Origin: Opeltia flavorubescens
Taxonomy: Eukaryota > Ascomycota > Lecanoromycetes > Teloschistales > Teloschistaceae
Reading direction: 5' to 3'
Length of the DNA stretch: 64,000 bases
NCBI GenBank assembly: GCA_000442125.1
Contig: KE546974.1
Coordinates: forward strand, 124,001 to 188,000
A model generated the notes under the pieces. The model ran no database searches and was not told the DNA's origin. It was given only the letters and a program-made list of their open reading frames with translations. Shown piece by piece: positions 44,945-57,733 of the stretch. Position numbers and translations under genes: made by a program. Within the stretch, counting starts at the first letter, position 1; every line of letters starts with the position of its first letter.

Positions 44945-45848
44945 TAGGTCGTGAGGTCGATGTACCGAGTTACTGAAGTCTGTATAGGGGAGCGTTCTGA
45001 CAAGCGAGGACAGTATAGCATTACGTAAGTAACGGCAGCAACAGCAAAGCGATTCGAGGAACAGAGTACACTATCAAGCAGTTACCAATCGCAGATTAAC
45101 CTCTCAACAAGTGACTGGAGAATAGTGAGAAAACGATTCAAGGGACAAAAGCAACTATTGACCAGAGAAATGGTCAATTTATAACAAAACCAAAAACCAA
45201 TTCAAAAAGCAGACTTTCCCTCATCCGTCAATATATTTCCTTCTCCTATCCAATTTTTCAGCCAATGAAGAAAAGAGCGAGTTTTCATGTAATCCAACTC
45301 GAACATGGTATATTGACTCTAACTTCTCAATCATCATTAAGAAGTAAAGGAACTCGGCAGCACAGCATGCATACCGAAGGGGAGGCGAGTCAGAAGGAAA
45401 AGGGACAAAAGAGAGAAAGTTCATCAGCATAGGTATCGAGAACATTGGGGTACACGGACGATGAACGTTGAATAAGCACGTGACAAAGTGAGCGAGACGA
45501 GTCTAATGAATTTGCTTCGTCTAGTACTCAAACCTAGCTATTGAGCCCAGATGTCCTAATTGCAAGTACCTTCCGGAGCTGCACTGGCTGCTCCCCTGAT
45601 ATAACCCGCTGTGGTTCTGAGCAATGGTCAGGCATGATGCAAATTGCCGGCTCAATGCTCACCGACCGAAGTCTACCAAATGAGTGCATGGTTTCCTTGT
45701 CGGAGACAGAAACTGGGCAGAAGGAAAAAAATTCATCATAGAAATACACAAAAGCATGAAGCTCCGTTCACCCCACCATCAGCTCCTACCATCAAGCCTT
45801 AATGCTCACTATGCTGCAGCGAATAATGATGCCACGGTGGCATGAACC
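44945..45848. other. Intergenic
   Basis: About 900 bp: promoter of the low-complexity gene and 3' flank of the J-protein gene, both on the minus strand. No gene supported. Confidence 0.45.
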
Positions 45849-47678
45849 TCAGTATACACGAGAGGCAGATCTACCGTAGCTGGGGCGATTGCGAGAATCA
45901 AATTCTGATCCAGGAGCCCAGTCTCGAGTGTCTTCTGAGCTTCTCCTCCCGTGCTTGCCATAGCGGATGTCTTCCGGTCCAATCTTGGGTTGTTGATAGA
46001 CAATCCTGTAGGGCTCTTCTGCCTGGGGTATCTCACCAAAATATGAGGTGGGGCTTTGTTTGGGAGCTGGACGAGAGGTGGAGGGTGATGCATATGACGT
46101 CTCAGATCGCTTGAGGCGTGGAGCTCGATATTCTTCTGCGTCAGGAGCGTATGAGGTACTTCGGTTGGGTGGCAGACGCGCGCTCGACGCACCTCGACCC
46201 GAGAGGGGCGGTCTATCAGAAGATTTCCGACCTTTGGGGGAAAGATCTCGTTCCCGACGGCTTTTGCCTTCTGGCGTTACGTAGACTGTGTCGTAGCCTC
46301 GTGAAATCGCTTCGTCCTCTTCAACGACAAAGATAGTTGACTTCATCTTCGGGCTCGGACCTGGATGGTCTTCTGGACTGGAGTAGCCAGGATCGAGTTC
46401 CTTAGCCCTTGAGGACTTGGGAGCACGATGAGCATCAGGACGCGATCGGTTGATTGGCATGGTCTCTGCACGTCGAATACCGGGTTGTCTTGCTTGAACA
46501 GTTTGGTGATCTAAAGTAAATGCTCGAGCAGGCTTGCCTTTGTGAGATGAGTTGGCTGACTCTCGGAGGCCTTTAGGATCTGATGATGAAATTGGAAGAC
46601 TGGGTCTCCGAGCCTCTGGCGGATCAACAATTTCAGTGACACGGCGGTTTTTGACAGCGGACTTTGGTGGCGGACTGCTCTCCCTTCGAACAGATCCTCG
46701 TCCACTCACCTTAGGTGTAGCGGGCGGGGATGGGATTGAATGCACCTCTCGCATGGAGCCACCTTTATACAATGAAGGACGACGAGGTTCGGGTTCAGGT
46801 TCACGAGACTGACGAATATAGTCCTTTACCGAAGGAACCTTGGAATCGAGAAAGTCAGCATAACCATCTTCAGTGACACGCTTGCTGGTTCTGCGTGGTG
46901 GCTCTTCCCGGTCTTTCCTCCTAGCTTCCTCATAACGGTATTTGGGTATATCCTCCCGCTTCCGTGGCTGGTAGGTCACCTCTGTATCGCTGGAGTCTGA
47001 CGATGTCTCACTGCCGTCTTCAACATATGCAGTTCGGTACTTTGAGTCGTAATCCTTCTTTCTATCCTTGGTTCTTTGTCGGGTACGTTCAGCAAAGACC
47101 GACTTCTTCTCCGCTTTTGCACTTCCTCTTTCCCATCTCAGCCTTTCACGCTCACGCTCCTCTTCGATGTCTCGAGCCCTCCTTTTCTCCTCTTGTAAAC
47201 GGACAGATGATTTGCGAACAGATGGCATGTCGTAAGAATCTTCATATCTGGGCTGTGCGTTTCGAGGCTTGTAATTGAAGAAGTCGTCTTCATGGTCATC
47301 GTACGATCTCCTTGGGGTCCGCTCTTCGTACACTCTGCCACCTCGGACTTCAATTATAGGAGAGCGGCCGCTCATAGGTCGAGCCTCTGGTATATGTCTT
47401 GATCCACCTCTCTCTGCCATCATCTCGGCTCGTAATGTTGCAAGCTTGACTCGTTCATCGTAAGCCTTCCTTCTGGCGTCGTCACAGAGAATCTCATACG
47501 CCTGCTGTATCTGATGAAAGTCCTCGGCCCGCTTCTTCTTAAGTTCTTCATCCCCTTGCACTTTGTCGGGATGTGTCTTAAGCACAAGCTTCCGATGGGC
47601 GGTTCGTATGGTTGCAAGTGAGGCATCTTTGGCAACATCCAAGGCTTTGTATGGATCTGGTGGGAGTGGTGATTCCAT
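45849..47678 (-). CDS. J-domain (DnaJ/Hsp40) protein with long charged tail, 609 aa
   Basis: Class C J-protein that should stimulate an Hsp70. The N-terminal J-domain occupies about residues 8-78: DPYKALDVAKDASLATIRTA, then the catalytic HPD in KTHPDKVQGDEE, then FHQIQQAYEILCDDARRKAYDE. The remaining 530 residues are hydrophilic, Arg/Ser/Glu-rich and probably disordered, with KRRARDIEEERERERLRWER suggesting a short charged helix. There is no Gly/Phe region, zinc finger, membrane segment or signal peptide. Single exon with a clear ATG. Domain architecture is common in filamentous ascomycetes; the client and site of action are unknown. Confidence 0.92.
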   Translation of the reverse strand: MESPLPPDPYKALDVAKDASLATIRTAHRKLVLKTHPDKVQGDEELKKKRAEDFHQIQQAYEILCDDARRKAYDERVKLATLRAEMMAERGGSRHIPEARPMSGRSPIIEVRGGRVYEERTPRRSYDDHEDDFFNYKPRNAQPRYEDSYDMPSVRKSSVRLQEEKRRARDIEEERERERLRWERGSAKAEKKSVFAERTRQRTKDRKKDYDSKYRTAYVEDGSETSSDSSDTEVTYQPRKREDIPKYRYEEARRKDREEPPRRTSKRVTEDGYADFLDSKVPSVKDYIRQSREPEPEPRRPSLYKGGSMREVHSIPSPPATPKVSGRGSVRRESSPPPKSAVKNRRVTEIVDPPEARRPSLPISSSDPKGLRESANSSHKGKPARAFTLDHQTVQARQPGIRRAETMPINRSRPDAHRAPKSSRAKELDPGYSSPEDHPGPSPKMKSTIFVVEEDEAISRGYDTVYVTPEGKSRRERDLSPKGRKSSDRPPLSGRGASSARLPPNRSTSYAPDAEEYRAPRLKRSETSYASPSTSRPAPKQSPTSYFGEIPQAEEPYRIVYQQPKIGPEDIRYGKHGRRSSEDTRDWAPGSEFDSRNRPSYGRSASRVY

Positions 47679-50379
47679 GATTGAGCAGGCGAATGGGCGA
47701 AGGGGTAGTGGGGGTTGGTAATGTTTATGTAGGATTGAGTTCGAGATATGTAAATACCGCGGAGCGGAGGATAGCCGAATTTAGGTAGGTGAAGGCTGGA
47801 TCGTGCGAAATATTGTGCCGAATTGAGAGTGAAAAGAATGAATAATGGATGAGTCAACGCATTGACCGATAACAGTTAACAATGCTGTGTGCACCGAAAA
47901 GCGTGGAAGTCAATTAAGTCGGCGAGGTTGCACAACGGCCGAAGCACAACAGGCACCAATACGAGTACGGGCAAGATTCGCAGTGGCGGAAAGCAGAGGA
48001 AACTGCTGACAAATCGACGAGATGGACACCCGTCGACTGTCAAAGAAAGAAACAGAAGATATTCTCAGTCGCTGGAAGGGTTTGAGAAGTTGATTGAACC
48101 TGCTCTGTTTGTTGTCGTTTTTGAGCCTTGCTCCTTCGGCGGTGAAACCTGGTCTTGGCAAAATCCGATTGCTCACTTCGCTGCTGCCGTTTGCTTCCGT
48201 AATACTTCCCGAAAATCGGTTATTGAATAGAGAGTACTACGCTCCAATCTTCAATACATCAAAAGGCATCTGTGGGGATTGGCTGCAATCTGGACGATCT
48301 AATGATTGAAGTATTGGAGCTGCTGCCCAAGCTGGCCCGCCGCCAGGACCAGGAGCTGAAGGGGTTTTGAACTGCTCCTCTCCCCAACCTGCGGTGGAAG
48401 CCTCAACAAAATGATCTAAGAATTGGGTCGACAGGAGCCAGCCTGGATGAGGGAAGAAGGAAGTGATGAGTGATGTGGCAGCAACGGTACCCAGACAGCA
48501 GCTAGACTGGGTTATCTACTGTTCAGTGTGCCTACTCCGTCTAGCCTGGATCGCTCGGAGGCATACTGGAGGCAAGGAAGCTATCCACTTGGCACTAAAC
48601 ACTTTCGGCTTCGCGATTGGGAGCATCTGCATAAGACCGCTTCATGACGATACTAGTACAGTAATTGTCACGCGTTCAAGGTTGCGGGCCGATGACATGT
48701 GGACTCATAGTGGGGGACCATCTGCGCAGTGCTGACTGCCCAACGAATCGGGGTAGAACAGGGAGAGAAGATGCCAGCTAGGAAAAGGACACTTGCATAC
48801 GCTCTGTGCGCAATGGTTGTCTGCTGAGGGGTAAAGCATGGCTTGATGTTTCGGCGGTTAGAAACATTCTACAACCAATCACTGCACACTGCCTCGGGTC
48901 TTTTAAACAGAAGTCTCAGGTCAATCGTTACACCTATACCCTATCCGCTGCATCAGCTTTAGGCCGATGAGACGGACACTGGCCTCTCATGCGGACATTC
49001 ATCAGTAAGACTTGGTCGCAAACAACAACATATGGCTCTTCGGAACATTGCCCTGCACAAGATACGAACACACGAAGATGTCTCAACCTGTATTAGTCTT
49101 TTGCATATGACCGAATCAAACCTTACAGCATAAGCCCAATCATAGCAGTGTGATGACATGTAGCTCCATTAAGAAGCAGTAAGATCGACAGATACATGCT
49201 CGTGTCTCTCCATACAGCACAATCCAGTCGCGATACGCAAGAGAAGATATGTAAGCCGCCGATCAAGTTTTTACCCGACGGCATTGCATGAAGAAATGCA
49301 TGTTTGACGGGTGACTCCAAAGTGCACCCCTGCACAATGAGTCTGAAATAGGTGTTAAAATGACTCCTTTCTCCTCCAAAATCTCATATATGCTTATTAT
49401 CAACGTCTTTCAGACAGCCCGCAGGACTCCGTTTGCTGCTCCCCGTACCTATTAGGAGCATGTTCTCTCCTCGCGTACATGGAACCAGGTATTCACAACT
49501 CTAACCATTTTGTGTAATGCTCATATGCCATGAACTACCAAGAACTCACGCCTAAATTATACCAATGCCTACGATTGCGGAGGTATGATAAACATTTTCG
49601 TTTGAAGTGATCAGACTCCAAAAACCAAGCATTCTTACTGTCATGACAAGGAACGATTTTCGTAAGAATTAAAACGAGTTGAAGATTAACTTTCCACAAT
49701 CTTTCTACAGCAGCAATATGGCCCAACGCTTCCTTGAGCTTTCGAGGGAATCAGCCTGTCCATCGTCTAAAAGGACATCACATGAAATATCTAACAGCGA
49801 GGTAGCAACCAGTGCAGACATCATGAACAATAACATCCCTGCATGGATAGTATTTTGGCGTACAAAAATGGAAGCTGAAAATGACACGCAAAAAGAGGAT
49901 CATTACATGATGAAATACCTACGGCTATCGTAGTAAAGGCGTTTTCATCGTAGAAAGTCATTGCCGCTGCTACTGACATTCGTAATTGAGACCGATATAC
50001 TCCGTAAGGTCATTGACTTGCAGCATAGGAAAGTCCAGGATACTGCTTCCCTACACTTTAAGGGGTTGATCCAGACTCGTGATGTCTCATCAACCATCAA
50101 ACGATCTGCCTCATCAAATATTCCAAACAATGATAATTGAGCCGAACGCCGTCAATAGCAGACGAATTCCCATGCAATTTATGCAAGTTGACTAATCAAG
50201 CAAATTGCGTCATTCAGGCTATGCCGAGGACAACCTCTCTGTCCTGTGATTTAACACTTAACCACCCGCATTACACACGAACTTGATAAATAACCACCAC
50301 CGCACAACCCTCAAACCAGTTGCCCATCATAGCCTTCCTCAGCAGATTCTTCCGTTCTTCTGCCGCGAACTCCGCCGCC
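47679..50379. other. Gene-poor stretch, 2.7 kb
   Basis: Divergent region between the J-protein and glutaredoxin genes. Frames are below 115 codons and mutually overlapping, with no domain, signal peptide or convincing splice structure. I see no tRNA or repeat. Confidence 0.4.
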
Positions 50380-50846
<467 letters not shown>

Positions 50847-51410
50847 AGGGGTTTGAGATGATGAGGGGGGATTTCGGACAGATAGTAGACTTTGTGTAGT
50901 GTACTTATCTCATTGACTTTCTTGGGTTGGGACAAGGGTGGACGGTCTCTATGATGGTCAAGCGGCTTCAGTGCGCAGAAGGAATAATTTCGTATTTACA
51001 AGCCCAATCTAAAGCCCAATTGCTCGACATCTGAAATACTTGGTAGCACGTTTCTCGTACCTTTCATGTAATTGTCGTATTTGCATGCTCTTTACAATGC
51101 CAATTCTGTCTCGGCTCTTCCCTCTTGGGATAAATGGTTTCCTAGTCGCGATGTTGCAGGACCATGGCAGTACGTCCATGAAGGGCAACCCGATAAGAAT
51201 CTTATCAGTCAGGCTATCAAGATGTCTACGCAGACGACAGCACATCAGAAAGCTGCGTTATGCAATCTCAGATTTATCATTTCTCAAGCACAATCTCTCG
51301 GATATCGTATCCCTACCAACTAGATTCACTCAAAAAATCCAATCAGAGGTTCCCGACACAACCATATCCACATCCCCACACCCTCCTTCCCCCCAAAATC
51401 AATCATCATA
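50847..51410. other. Convergent 3' flanks of glutaredoxin and Snu13
   Basis: About 560 bp. The first 30 bp are G-rich and the last 60 bp C-rich on the plus strand, matching the skew pattern. No gene. Confidence 0.45.
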
Positions 51411-51957
51411 TCATATCATAAGTCTCTCCACCTTATCCTTCAACGAGCGAATCTGTCCCATCAAATCACTGCTCTCATTCGTCGTAATACTAGCAGCAAT
51501 GACTGCTCTCGAGACACCCGTCGCACGTCCCAGGGCTACTTTGCTGGGAACGTATACGTAGGGGATATTTTTGTCTTCGCACAGAAGGGGGAGATGTAAG
51601 AGGATGGCGAGGGGGGAGGTGTCGGCTGCGAGGACGAGGATTTCGGCGGTGCCGCGGTTGAGGGTTTTAGTCGCTGTGCGCGGGATAGGTCAGTTACACA
51701 AGGTTTATTTGTAGGGAAAAGTGTAGTTGCAGAGAGAGAGTACCCTCGTAGAGGAAAATGGTAGGGGGCTCGTGGGTGGGAGATACCTTCGTTTGCGCCT
51801 TTCTTCAGCTGGCGGTAGTGAGAAGCTTGTTGGATGAGATCGAGGATATTTTGGGTCAAGGCTTGGTCGGCGATGGGCCACGCTGAGAAAGCTTCAGTAA
51901 GTCTTGAAGAGAGATCAGAATGTAGTATGACTTACCAGCGCTCTGTTCTCCAGACAT
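51411..51957 (-). CDS. SNU13: Snu13 / 15.5-kDa protein (L7Ae family)
   Basis: RNA-binding protein of the U4/U6.U5 tri-snRNP and of box C/D snoRNPs; it recognises kink-turns. Exons 51957-51936, 51882-51787 and 51673-51411, 126 aa, introns of 53 and 113 nt. Joined sequence: [20 protein letters not shown], then [58 protein letters not shown] and [21 protein letters not shown] and GANEATK are the kink-turn-binding elements. Length and sequence match the family throughout. The second intron, at 113 nt, does not carry snoRNA boxes I can recognise. Confidence 0.97.
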
Positions 51958-52496
51958 AATTTTGAGATCTCTCGATGGTCGCTTGGGATAGGGATTATTG
52001 CGTAGGTATTCTGCAAGGCCTTGCAAGTCGTTCTGTACTGTCTTCAGCTATTGGCTCGCCCAAAGGTTCACGGCCGCTTGCTGAAGTGAAGATGATTGTC
52101 ACTGAAGAAATCGATATTCCGGAAAAGAAATACAACGGCCTGTGCCGTGCTTATGTAATCAATGTTCCGCGGCCAAGCTCCAAATTAGGGCCGAGCTTTC
52201 CAGGCAATGGAATCTTGTCTGCAAGTCTTTTAGAAGCCTGGAAACACCACACGAAGGTTTGAGGACACTATGAATCTGTTCCAACAGAAGAGCTACTGGC
52301 GGCAGTCTACATCCCAGGAAGCAAAATCCCAACTACCGTGATAATCATAGGCAGGCGTTGCCGCCGCATGACCACCATGTCCGACGTACGACTAATATAG
52401 AATCCTCAGCCTTGCTCGAACTTTCTCACTATTTGCTTATATTTTCCTGTGCACCACATATCTAGAAGGATCTATAGAATTGTTTATATCACAATC
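51958..52496. other. Divergent intergenic region
   Basis: About 540 bp between Snu13 and the next plus-strand gene; a 95-codon plus-strand frame here is not convincing. Confidence 0.4.
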
Positions 52497-53320
52497 ATGA
52501 AGTCTAATAAGGAGGCGGGCGTATTGATGCCACGAAGAAAACGGCCATCAATATCGCAAACGGTCTTCAATCCTGTCCTAGCAGTCTTAAATAGGACGTT
52601 CTCCCTTCTCGTTCCTCGAGATTGGTCAAGTCAGACTCTCGAGCGCATCATTAACGACGATGAACACCATGAAAAATTGCTCAACACCTTTATCGAGAGC
52701 GAAATCGCGAAAATGAATACCACGAGTGTGACAGTGAGTGGGAGTCCGTACTACATGGTACCGGAAATTTCAAAATGCTGACAGAGATCCAGGCTGCCCT
52801 TATTGCTGGTGTAATATCTAGTTCTTTCAGTTGGTATAACATTGACAACACGACCTGGGTCACACGATCTGTCTGGTACAGCGGCCTTGTGCTTGCGATC
52901 GCTTCCGTTGCCAGCTCTGCCATTCATACCGCGGCCTTTCTTCGCATGAAGTGCAGCAATAACGTCGAAGAGCGCTTCCAGAAAGCTTTGGGGAAGAAAC
53001 GCGGTATGCACGAGCGGTGGCAACCTCACAGGCTAGCACCATACGTGCTCGGTGGACCTACATTATACCTCAAGCTCGCTGTATTAATGTTCCTTATCGG
53101 TCTCTTCTACGAGCTCTGGAGAGCTGCCGATGCGGCAAATCTTTCGTGGGGTAGCGAGGATTTGAAGGTTCGCCTTAAGAAACCCCAAATCTGCCAGAGG
53201 CAGTATCAGCTGACCCGTCTCAAGATTGCTTTCATTGTCACCTTAGTTGGAGGCTTCGTTGTGGTGACCTATCTCTTCTCGATATTTACATTGGTTACCT
53301 ACTCTACAAACACCGACTGA
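52497..53320 (+). CDS. Four-helix membrane protein, 256 aa, unknown function
   Basis: Exons 52497-52733 and 52787-53320 around a 53-nt intron (GTGAGT...AGAG, phase 0). The soluble N-terminus (about 75 residues, SQTLERIINDDEHHEKLLNT) is followed by four hydrophobic stretches: IQAALIAGVISSSFSW, VWYSGLVLAIASVASSAIH, YLKLAVLMFLIGLFYELW and IAFIVTLVGGFVVVTYLF. The loop between helices 2 and 3 is basic (RFQKALGKKRGMHERW). No transport or enzyme motif. Such membrane proteins are common in filamentous fungi without assigned roles. Confidence 0.8.
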
Positions 53321-54016
53321 GTTTGGATTCATACCTGTTGCTTCAACCGAGAGTTCACAACACACGTGAAGTATCTACTGGATATATCATTCCCTCCCAA
53401 CAGACGCTGCTCCGATGATATATCCGCTCTTATGATCTATGTGCGATTTCAAAGGACAATCGTCATCGGTCACCACGGTCCATCGGGTGGAATGGCGGAA
53501 TGTACGATTCAAACCTACAAGCAGAATTCTCAGCCATCGAGACATGGCGCCAATTTAAATGCTTTGCCATCTCAAACTACATGGCACCAGATGGAAACCT
53601 TACATCTACAACACTCAACTTGACGACAGCTATGCCTCTATAACCGAGGCTGTCTGCATTTCGTCGACGTGTACGTTCCGAAAGAGTCAGGCACATTGCA
53701 CTCTGGCCTCAGGATCTAAGATGTAAATGTCTTTCGTGGAACACCATGTATCAATATGTACTGGAACCTGGGAAATTCAATCCCTATCAGTCGAGGTCGC
53801 TCTTAGAAGATGGAGCTCGGAGGTGCTCCTACATGACCATAGAGAACGAATGCCGTGGACCCACGATACCACGAGATTAACGGAGGATTGAAGAACGAGA
53901 CCCGTTATGAAGTCGCTTAATCGGCTTTTGTGTCAAAGATGTGGAAAGAACGAAAGATGGAAGGTTTTGTAAATACACTGAGAGGAATAGTATATATACA
54001 GATACTGCTTTCAACC
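53321..54016. other. Convergent intergenic region
   Basis: About 700 bp between convergent stops. No supported gene. Confidence 0.45.
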
Positions 54017-55234
54017 TCATATTACTTGAGTTGCCAGTGTCCCTATAGGCCGTTCCACAATCTCCATAACCCCTTCCACGACACTCTTCCTCGCTTCCTC
54101 GCTTGCCACATTGCCTCCTCCCAAATACCCCAACCAGACCAAGCGACTAATCCTCTCATCCTGCAAGCCACCAAGGTACTTCATCTCCACCCTCCCTCCT
54201 TCCTGTTCCGGCACCTCATCCTCCGCCCACACCCCCAACTCCCCCGTCGCCCTCCTCCCCATCAGCAGAACCTTCCCCTTCCCAACACCCTTCCTCCCTC
54301 CCCCAAAAATCCCCTTGAAACCCCCTACACTCTCCTCCAACCCCTCCCTCTTTTCCCCCAACACATTCCCCTGCTTCCCAAGCGTCGATCTAGCATTAAT
54401 ACTCCTCACCCACCCCTCCCTCATATGTCCAAAATCCGTATTCCTAGTCGGCACAATCCTCAGCACACTCCTAACGCCACTTTCCCGGAGTACTTCATCC
54501 CAGATCTTCTCCCCCCTACCTCCACTCCCACTATCGACCAACACCCTTCTCAACTCCGTCTTTTCATTATCGACGAGTGTGGTCGCAGAGCTAATGGTAC
54601 TATCTCCAGAAGCGAAGGAGCTGAAGAAAGCGCGAACGAGTGATTCTTGGAGTTTGGGGAGGTCGGATTTCGCGACGTAGAGGCCCACGACGTAGACTTG
54701 GATGCGGAGGAAGGAGACTTTTCGGACGCCGAGGCCGAGGAGTTGGTATTCTTCTTCTGTTGTGGAGGGGGCGCCGGTGCCGTAGGGGAGGGTACGGGTT
54801 GCTGTTGAGGTGGGGGAGGTTGAGGGTGATGATGATGGGGATGGGGGGAGGTGGATGGTGCGAGGGAAGAAAGGGATTGTGGAGGTGCCGGTTGGGATGA
54901 GGTCTTCGTTTGTGTCTTTTGAGAGGATTTGGACTGGGGTGGCAGGGTTGGGAGGTGGAGATGAGGGGGAGAGTGGAGGGGCGTCAAGGAGGGTCGGGTT
55001 GTTGCGGGGAGGAAAAAAGGTGTAGTAGAGTACAAGAGAGCTTGCTAACCCTGTGGAGGTGAGGGCGAACCATTTGAACTGTCTCAAAGACTGGGGCTGA
55101 GCTCTCTGTGAGGAGGGACTGGGACGAGAGGGGCTGGTAGTTTTTAGAGAGCGGACGGAAGCTCTAGGATGGGGGCATTGTGTTGCTCGGAGACAAGCTG
55201 ACAAGCGAGTGAGCGCCGTACGGAGCGGAGACAT
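54017..55234 (-). CDS. AIM18: AIM18/AIM46-like mitochondrial protein with chalcone-isomerase fold
   Basis: Single exon, 405 aa. The N-terminus is Arg/Ser-rich without acidic residues (MSPLRTALTRLSACLRAT) and is a likely mitochondrial presequence. A membrane helix follows (FKWFALTSTGLASSLVLYYT). After a Pro/Ser-rich linker the chalcone-isomerase-like domain begins: EYQLLGLGVRKVSFLRIQVY, VVGLYVAKSDLPKLQ, and later GHMREGWVRSIN, KVLLMGRRATGELGVW and ISRLVWLGYLGG. Plant chalcone isomerases act on flavonoids, but the fungal proteins sit at the mitochondrial inner membrane, bind haem or lipid-like ligands in related cases, and have no proven reaction. The sense strand flips from C-rich to G-rich near 54,620. 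Divergent from TeaR. Confidence 0.92.
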   Translation of the reverse strand: MSPLRTALTRLSACLRATQCPHPRASVRSLKTTSPSRPSPSSQRAQPQSLRQFKWFALTSTGLASSLVLYYTFFPPRNNPTLLDAPPLSPSSPPPNPATPVQILSKDTNEDLIPTGTSTIPFFPRTIHLPPSPSSSPSTSPTSTATRTLPYGTGAPSTTEEEYQLLGLGVRKVSFLRIQVYVVGLYVAKSDLPKLQESLVRAFFSSFASGDSTISSATTLVDNEKTELRRVLVDSGSGGRGEKIWDEVLRESGVRSVLRIVPTRNTDFGHMREGWVRSINARSTLGKQGNVLGEKREGLEESVGGFKGIFGGGRKGVGKGKVLLMGRRATGELGVWAEDEVPEQEGGRVEMKYLGGLQDERISRLVWLGYLGGGNVASEEARKSVVEGVMEIVERPIGTLATQVI

Positions 55235-55694
55235 GATGAGATTGATGGGTAAAGCTTCCTAGTGCTGGACAATGTTGAGACATATAATGCCAATACGTAT
55301 TGATAATGCTCGTTGTTTCGTTTCTCCAGCTTTTGAGGCTCTCCGCCAGCTCGGCTCGGTAGTCGTATTTTAGCTTCAAATTTTGTGGATCCGCCGATCA
55401 TCCCGCTATCACAGGGTATTGGCTTGCGGAATCGGATGGCTGGATTATCTTTGCCCACGTCCTTCCACGGCTTCGTCTCGATCCAGCTCCTGAGTGTGAC
55501 AATAGCGAACGCCTGAAGAGTACTACCTCCGTGGCGAGAATTTCTACCTACCCTCACCATGTACTGATGGCATTGCACATGGAGCTCCTGCTCGAAGGCC
55601 TAATAACCCACTATTGACCCACTACCAAACATTGTTTTCGACCTCAATTGACCAGCCAGGAGTTTGGATCAGCGTGAACTAATAGAAAAAGACT
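55235..55694. other. Bidirectional promoter of AIM18 and TeaR
   Basis: 460 bp between divergent start codons. A minus-strand frame extending into it from the AIM18 region has no recognisable content. Confidence 0.45.
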
Positions 55695-57733
55695 ATGACA
55701 GCGATTTCCTCCTATCCGAATGGATCAGACTTCCATAATCAGTCGCTTTCCAGAAATGAGCCCGAGTCATGGACTTATCCTCAGCCATCCGCCATAGAAG
55801 TAAGTATGAAAGCCTTATGGAACACAGAGACCACCCTATATCTTTTATAGTGGTTAAGTATATCTTCGTATACTTGTTCATCATTTGAGTTTCCCAACTT
55901 CAACCAGTTCTGGCTTACGTGCCCATGCTGACAATATCACTCAAACAGAACGAAAGGGCCTACCCTCCCAAGTCGATACCATCTCGTAGTCAAAATTCGT
56001 TAAGACGAAAGGCCGACGCAATGCGTCCCCCAACCCAACAATCTAACGGCACCGCCCGCCCGCCGAGCGATCCTACCCAGCGAGATCTTGGTGAAAAGCT
56101 CTCGAGAAATGGCACCCCAAGCTCGACAAAAGCTCCTTCAACATACGATTCAAGTTATCTGTCTCCACCTAAAGGCGGGAAATTCCGACCAGCCCTCCTG
56201 AGCAACAGCAGCAGAAGTGGCAGTGAAGCGGACAGTCTCTTGGATCTATACGGTCGTGACAGAAGCGTGGCCGAGGGCACTGAACGGAGTGATCGGGATG
56301 TGACGCTAGAAGATCTATATGGGGAACAGGAAGATTTTGATAATTCGAGTTGGATACATCGGGACAAGCTTGCAGCGATTGAAAGTCACGAGCTGCAAGA
56401 AGCCGGCATCAAACTTCCTCGCCAGAAACGGTCAAAGAGTAGCTTGCGGCATAAAAGAAGTCATAGCCGGAATCAATCAGTGCCTTCAGTTAAAGACCCA
56501 GAACCCGAAGTTCCTACGACCAGAGAGGGGAAACGCCAGAAAGTCCGGTCACCTGTTCGACAGCAAGACCAGGAAGACCCTATGGATTTTGATCTGCGAA
56601 CGCCAGAGGAGATAGCATCTGAACATCCACCACAGAACGGTCCTACAATTATGTACCACCAGCCCAACTTAGGACGCAGCGGATCAAAGATTCCCTTACC
56701 TAAAACAAGCCCTTTACCAATTGCCCAAGGCTACATTGACAGGAGTGAGCCACTTTCGCGACCCAGAGGTGCGAGCGGCAACTGGAATGGAGGACAAGAA
56801 GAAGGCTTCTCCTATAACCGAATACGAAGTCGAAGCAACAGTGTCGGCAGCCGTGTCTTACTTCAGGATACAGATATCAATGGGACACCCACCCCAGCTC
56901 AAAGGCCTGGTAGTCGCGACGGACTCCTGAACTCACCTCCAAAGCAACATTCTATCAGCAAGCCCACCTCAGTGAGCAACACCCGACCCAGAACATCGAA
57001 CGGCCCGAGGAACATTTCAGAGCCGCAAAAACTCCGCTCCTCGCCGAGCGTACAGAAGAATTCCCCGGGATTCCCACGTCCCAAATCTCGTAGTGGTTTG
57101 GAAACTCGTCCTGCAACGGCTGTCAACCGCCCCGAAGGCGAAGCACCCTGGATAGCCGACATGTACAAACCTGATCCACGACTTCCGCCCGAAGAGCAAA
57201 TGCTACCCACACACGCCAAACGCTTGCAACAGGAACAACGAGAAAGGGAAATGAGGGAGAATGGTACATTCCCCCAACAGTCATCGCAACAAGCGACTTT
57301 AACCCCCGACCGACCCGTCGGCATAACACGTACACCTTCCCCCATGGCCATCAACAAGAATAATTACAACACCCCACAAAATCCCCAGCAAAACGCTCAA
57401 CCCTCCCCCCTCGAGCGCACAAACACAAATAGCCCGTCAAGCTCTCAATGGCCCCTAAAAATCGCCCCGCCGATAAAACCCCCTTCTATAAAACCCATCA
57501 CCAGCAATAATACCAATCACAAATCCAGCAGCAACAACAACAGCCCCATAAGCCCAGACACACACCACGGCGGCTACAGCACCATACCGAAAGTTCAAAG
57601 CACACCGCCTATAGGCTCTGCGCCGAGTCCCATGTTACCGCAAGCCATGGTGCAGGAGAAACCGCGTGCGGAGCAGGGTAGAGACGGGGAGGGGAAGAGG
57701 GAGAAGGGGTGTGGGTGTTGTGTTGTTATGTAA
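55695..57733 (+). CDS. TeaR/Mod5-like prenylated cell-end polarity anchor
   Basis: Cortical landmark that tethers Tea1/TeaA at growing tips, linking microtubule ends to polarised growth. Exons 55695-55799 and 55949-57733, 629 aa; the 149-nt intron joins in phase (SAIE/NERAYPPK). The protein is Ser/Pro/Asn-rich and mostly disordered, with conserved islands EADSLLDLYGRD, VTLEDLYGEQED, DLRTPEEIASEH, and near the C-terminus APWIADMYKPDPRLPPEEQM, LPTHAKRLQQEQRERE. It ends GCGCCVVM, a CaaX box (CVVM) with extra cysteines upstream, so farnesylation plus palmitoylation at the plasma membrane is expected. Length and plan match Aspergillus TeaR. The sense strand turns G-rich at about 57,640, just before the stop. 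Confidence 0.85.

Noticed and set aside
51674-51786. snoRNA inside the 113-nt Snu13 intron
   Set aside because: I see no box C (TGATGA) and box D (CTGA) pair in the intron.
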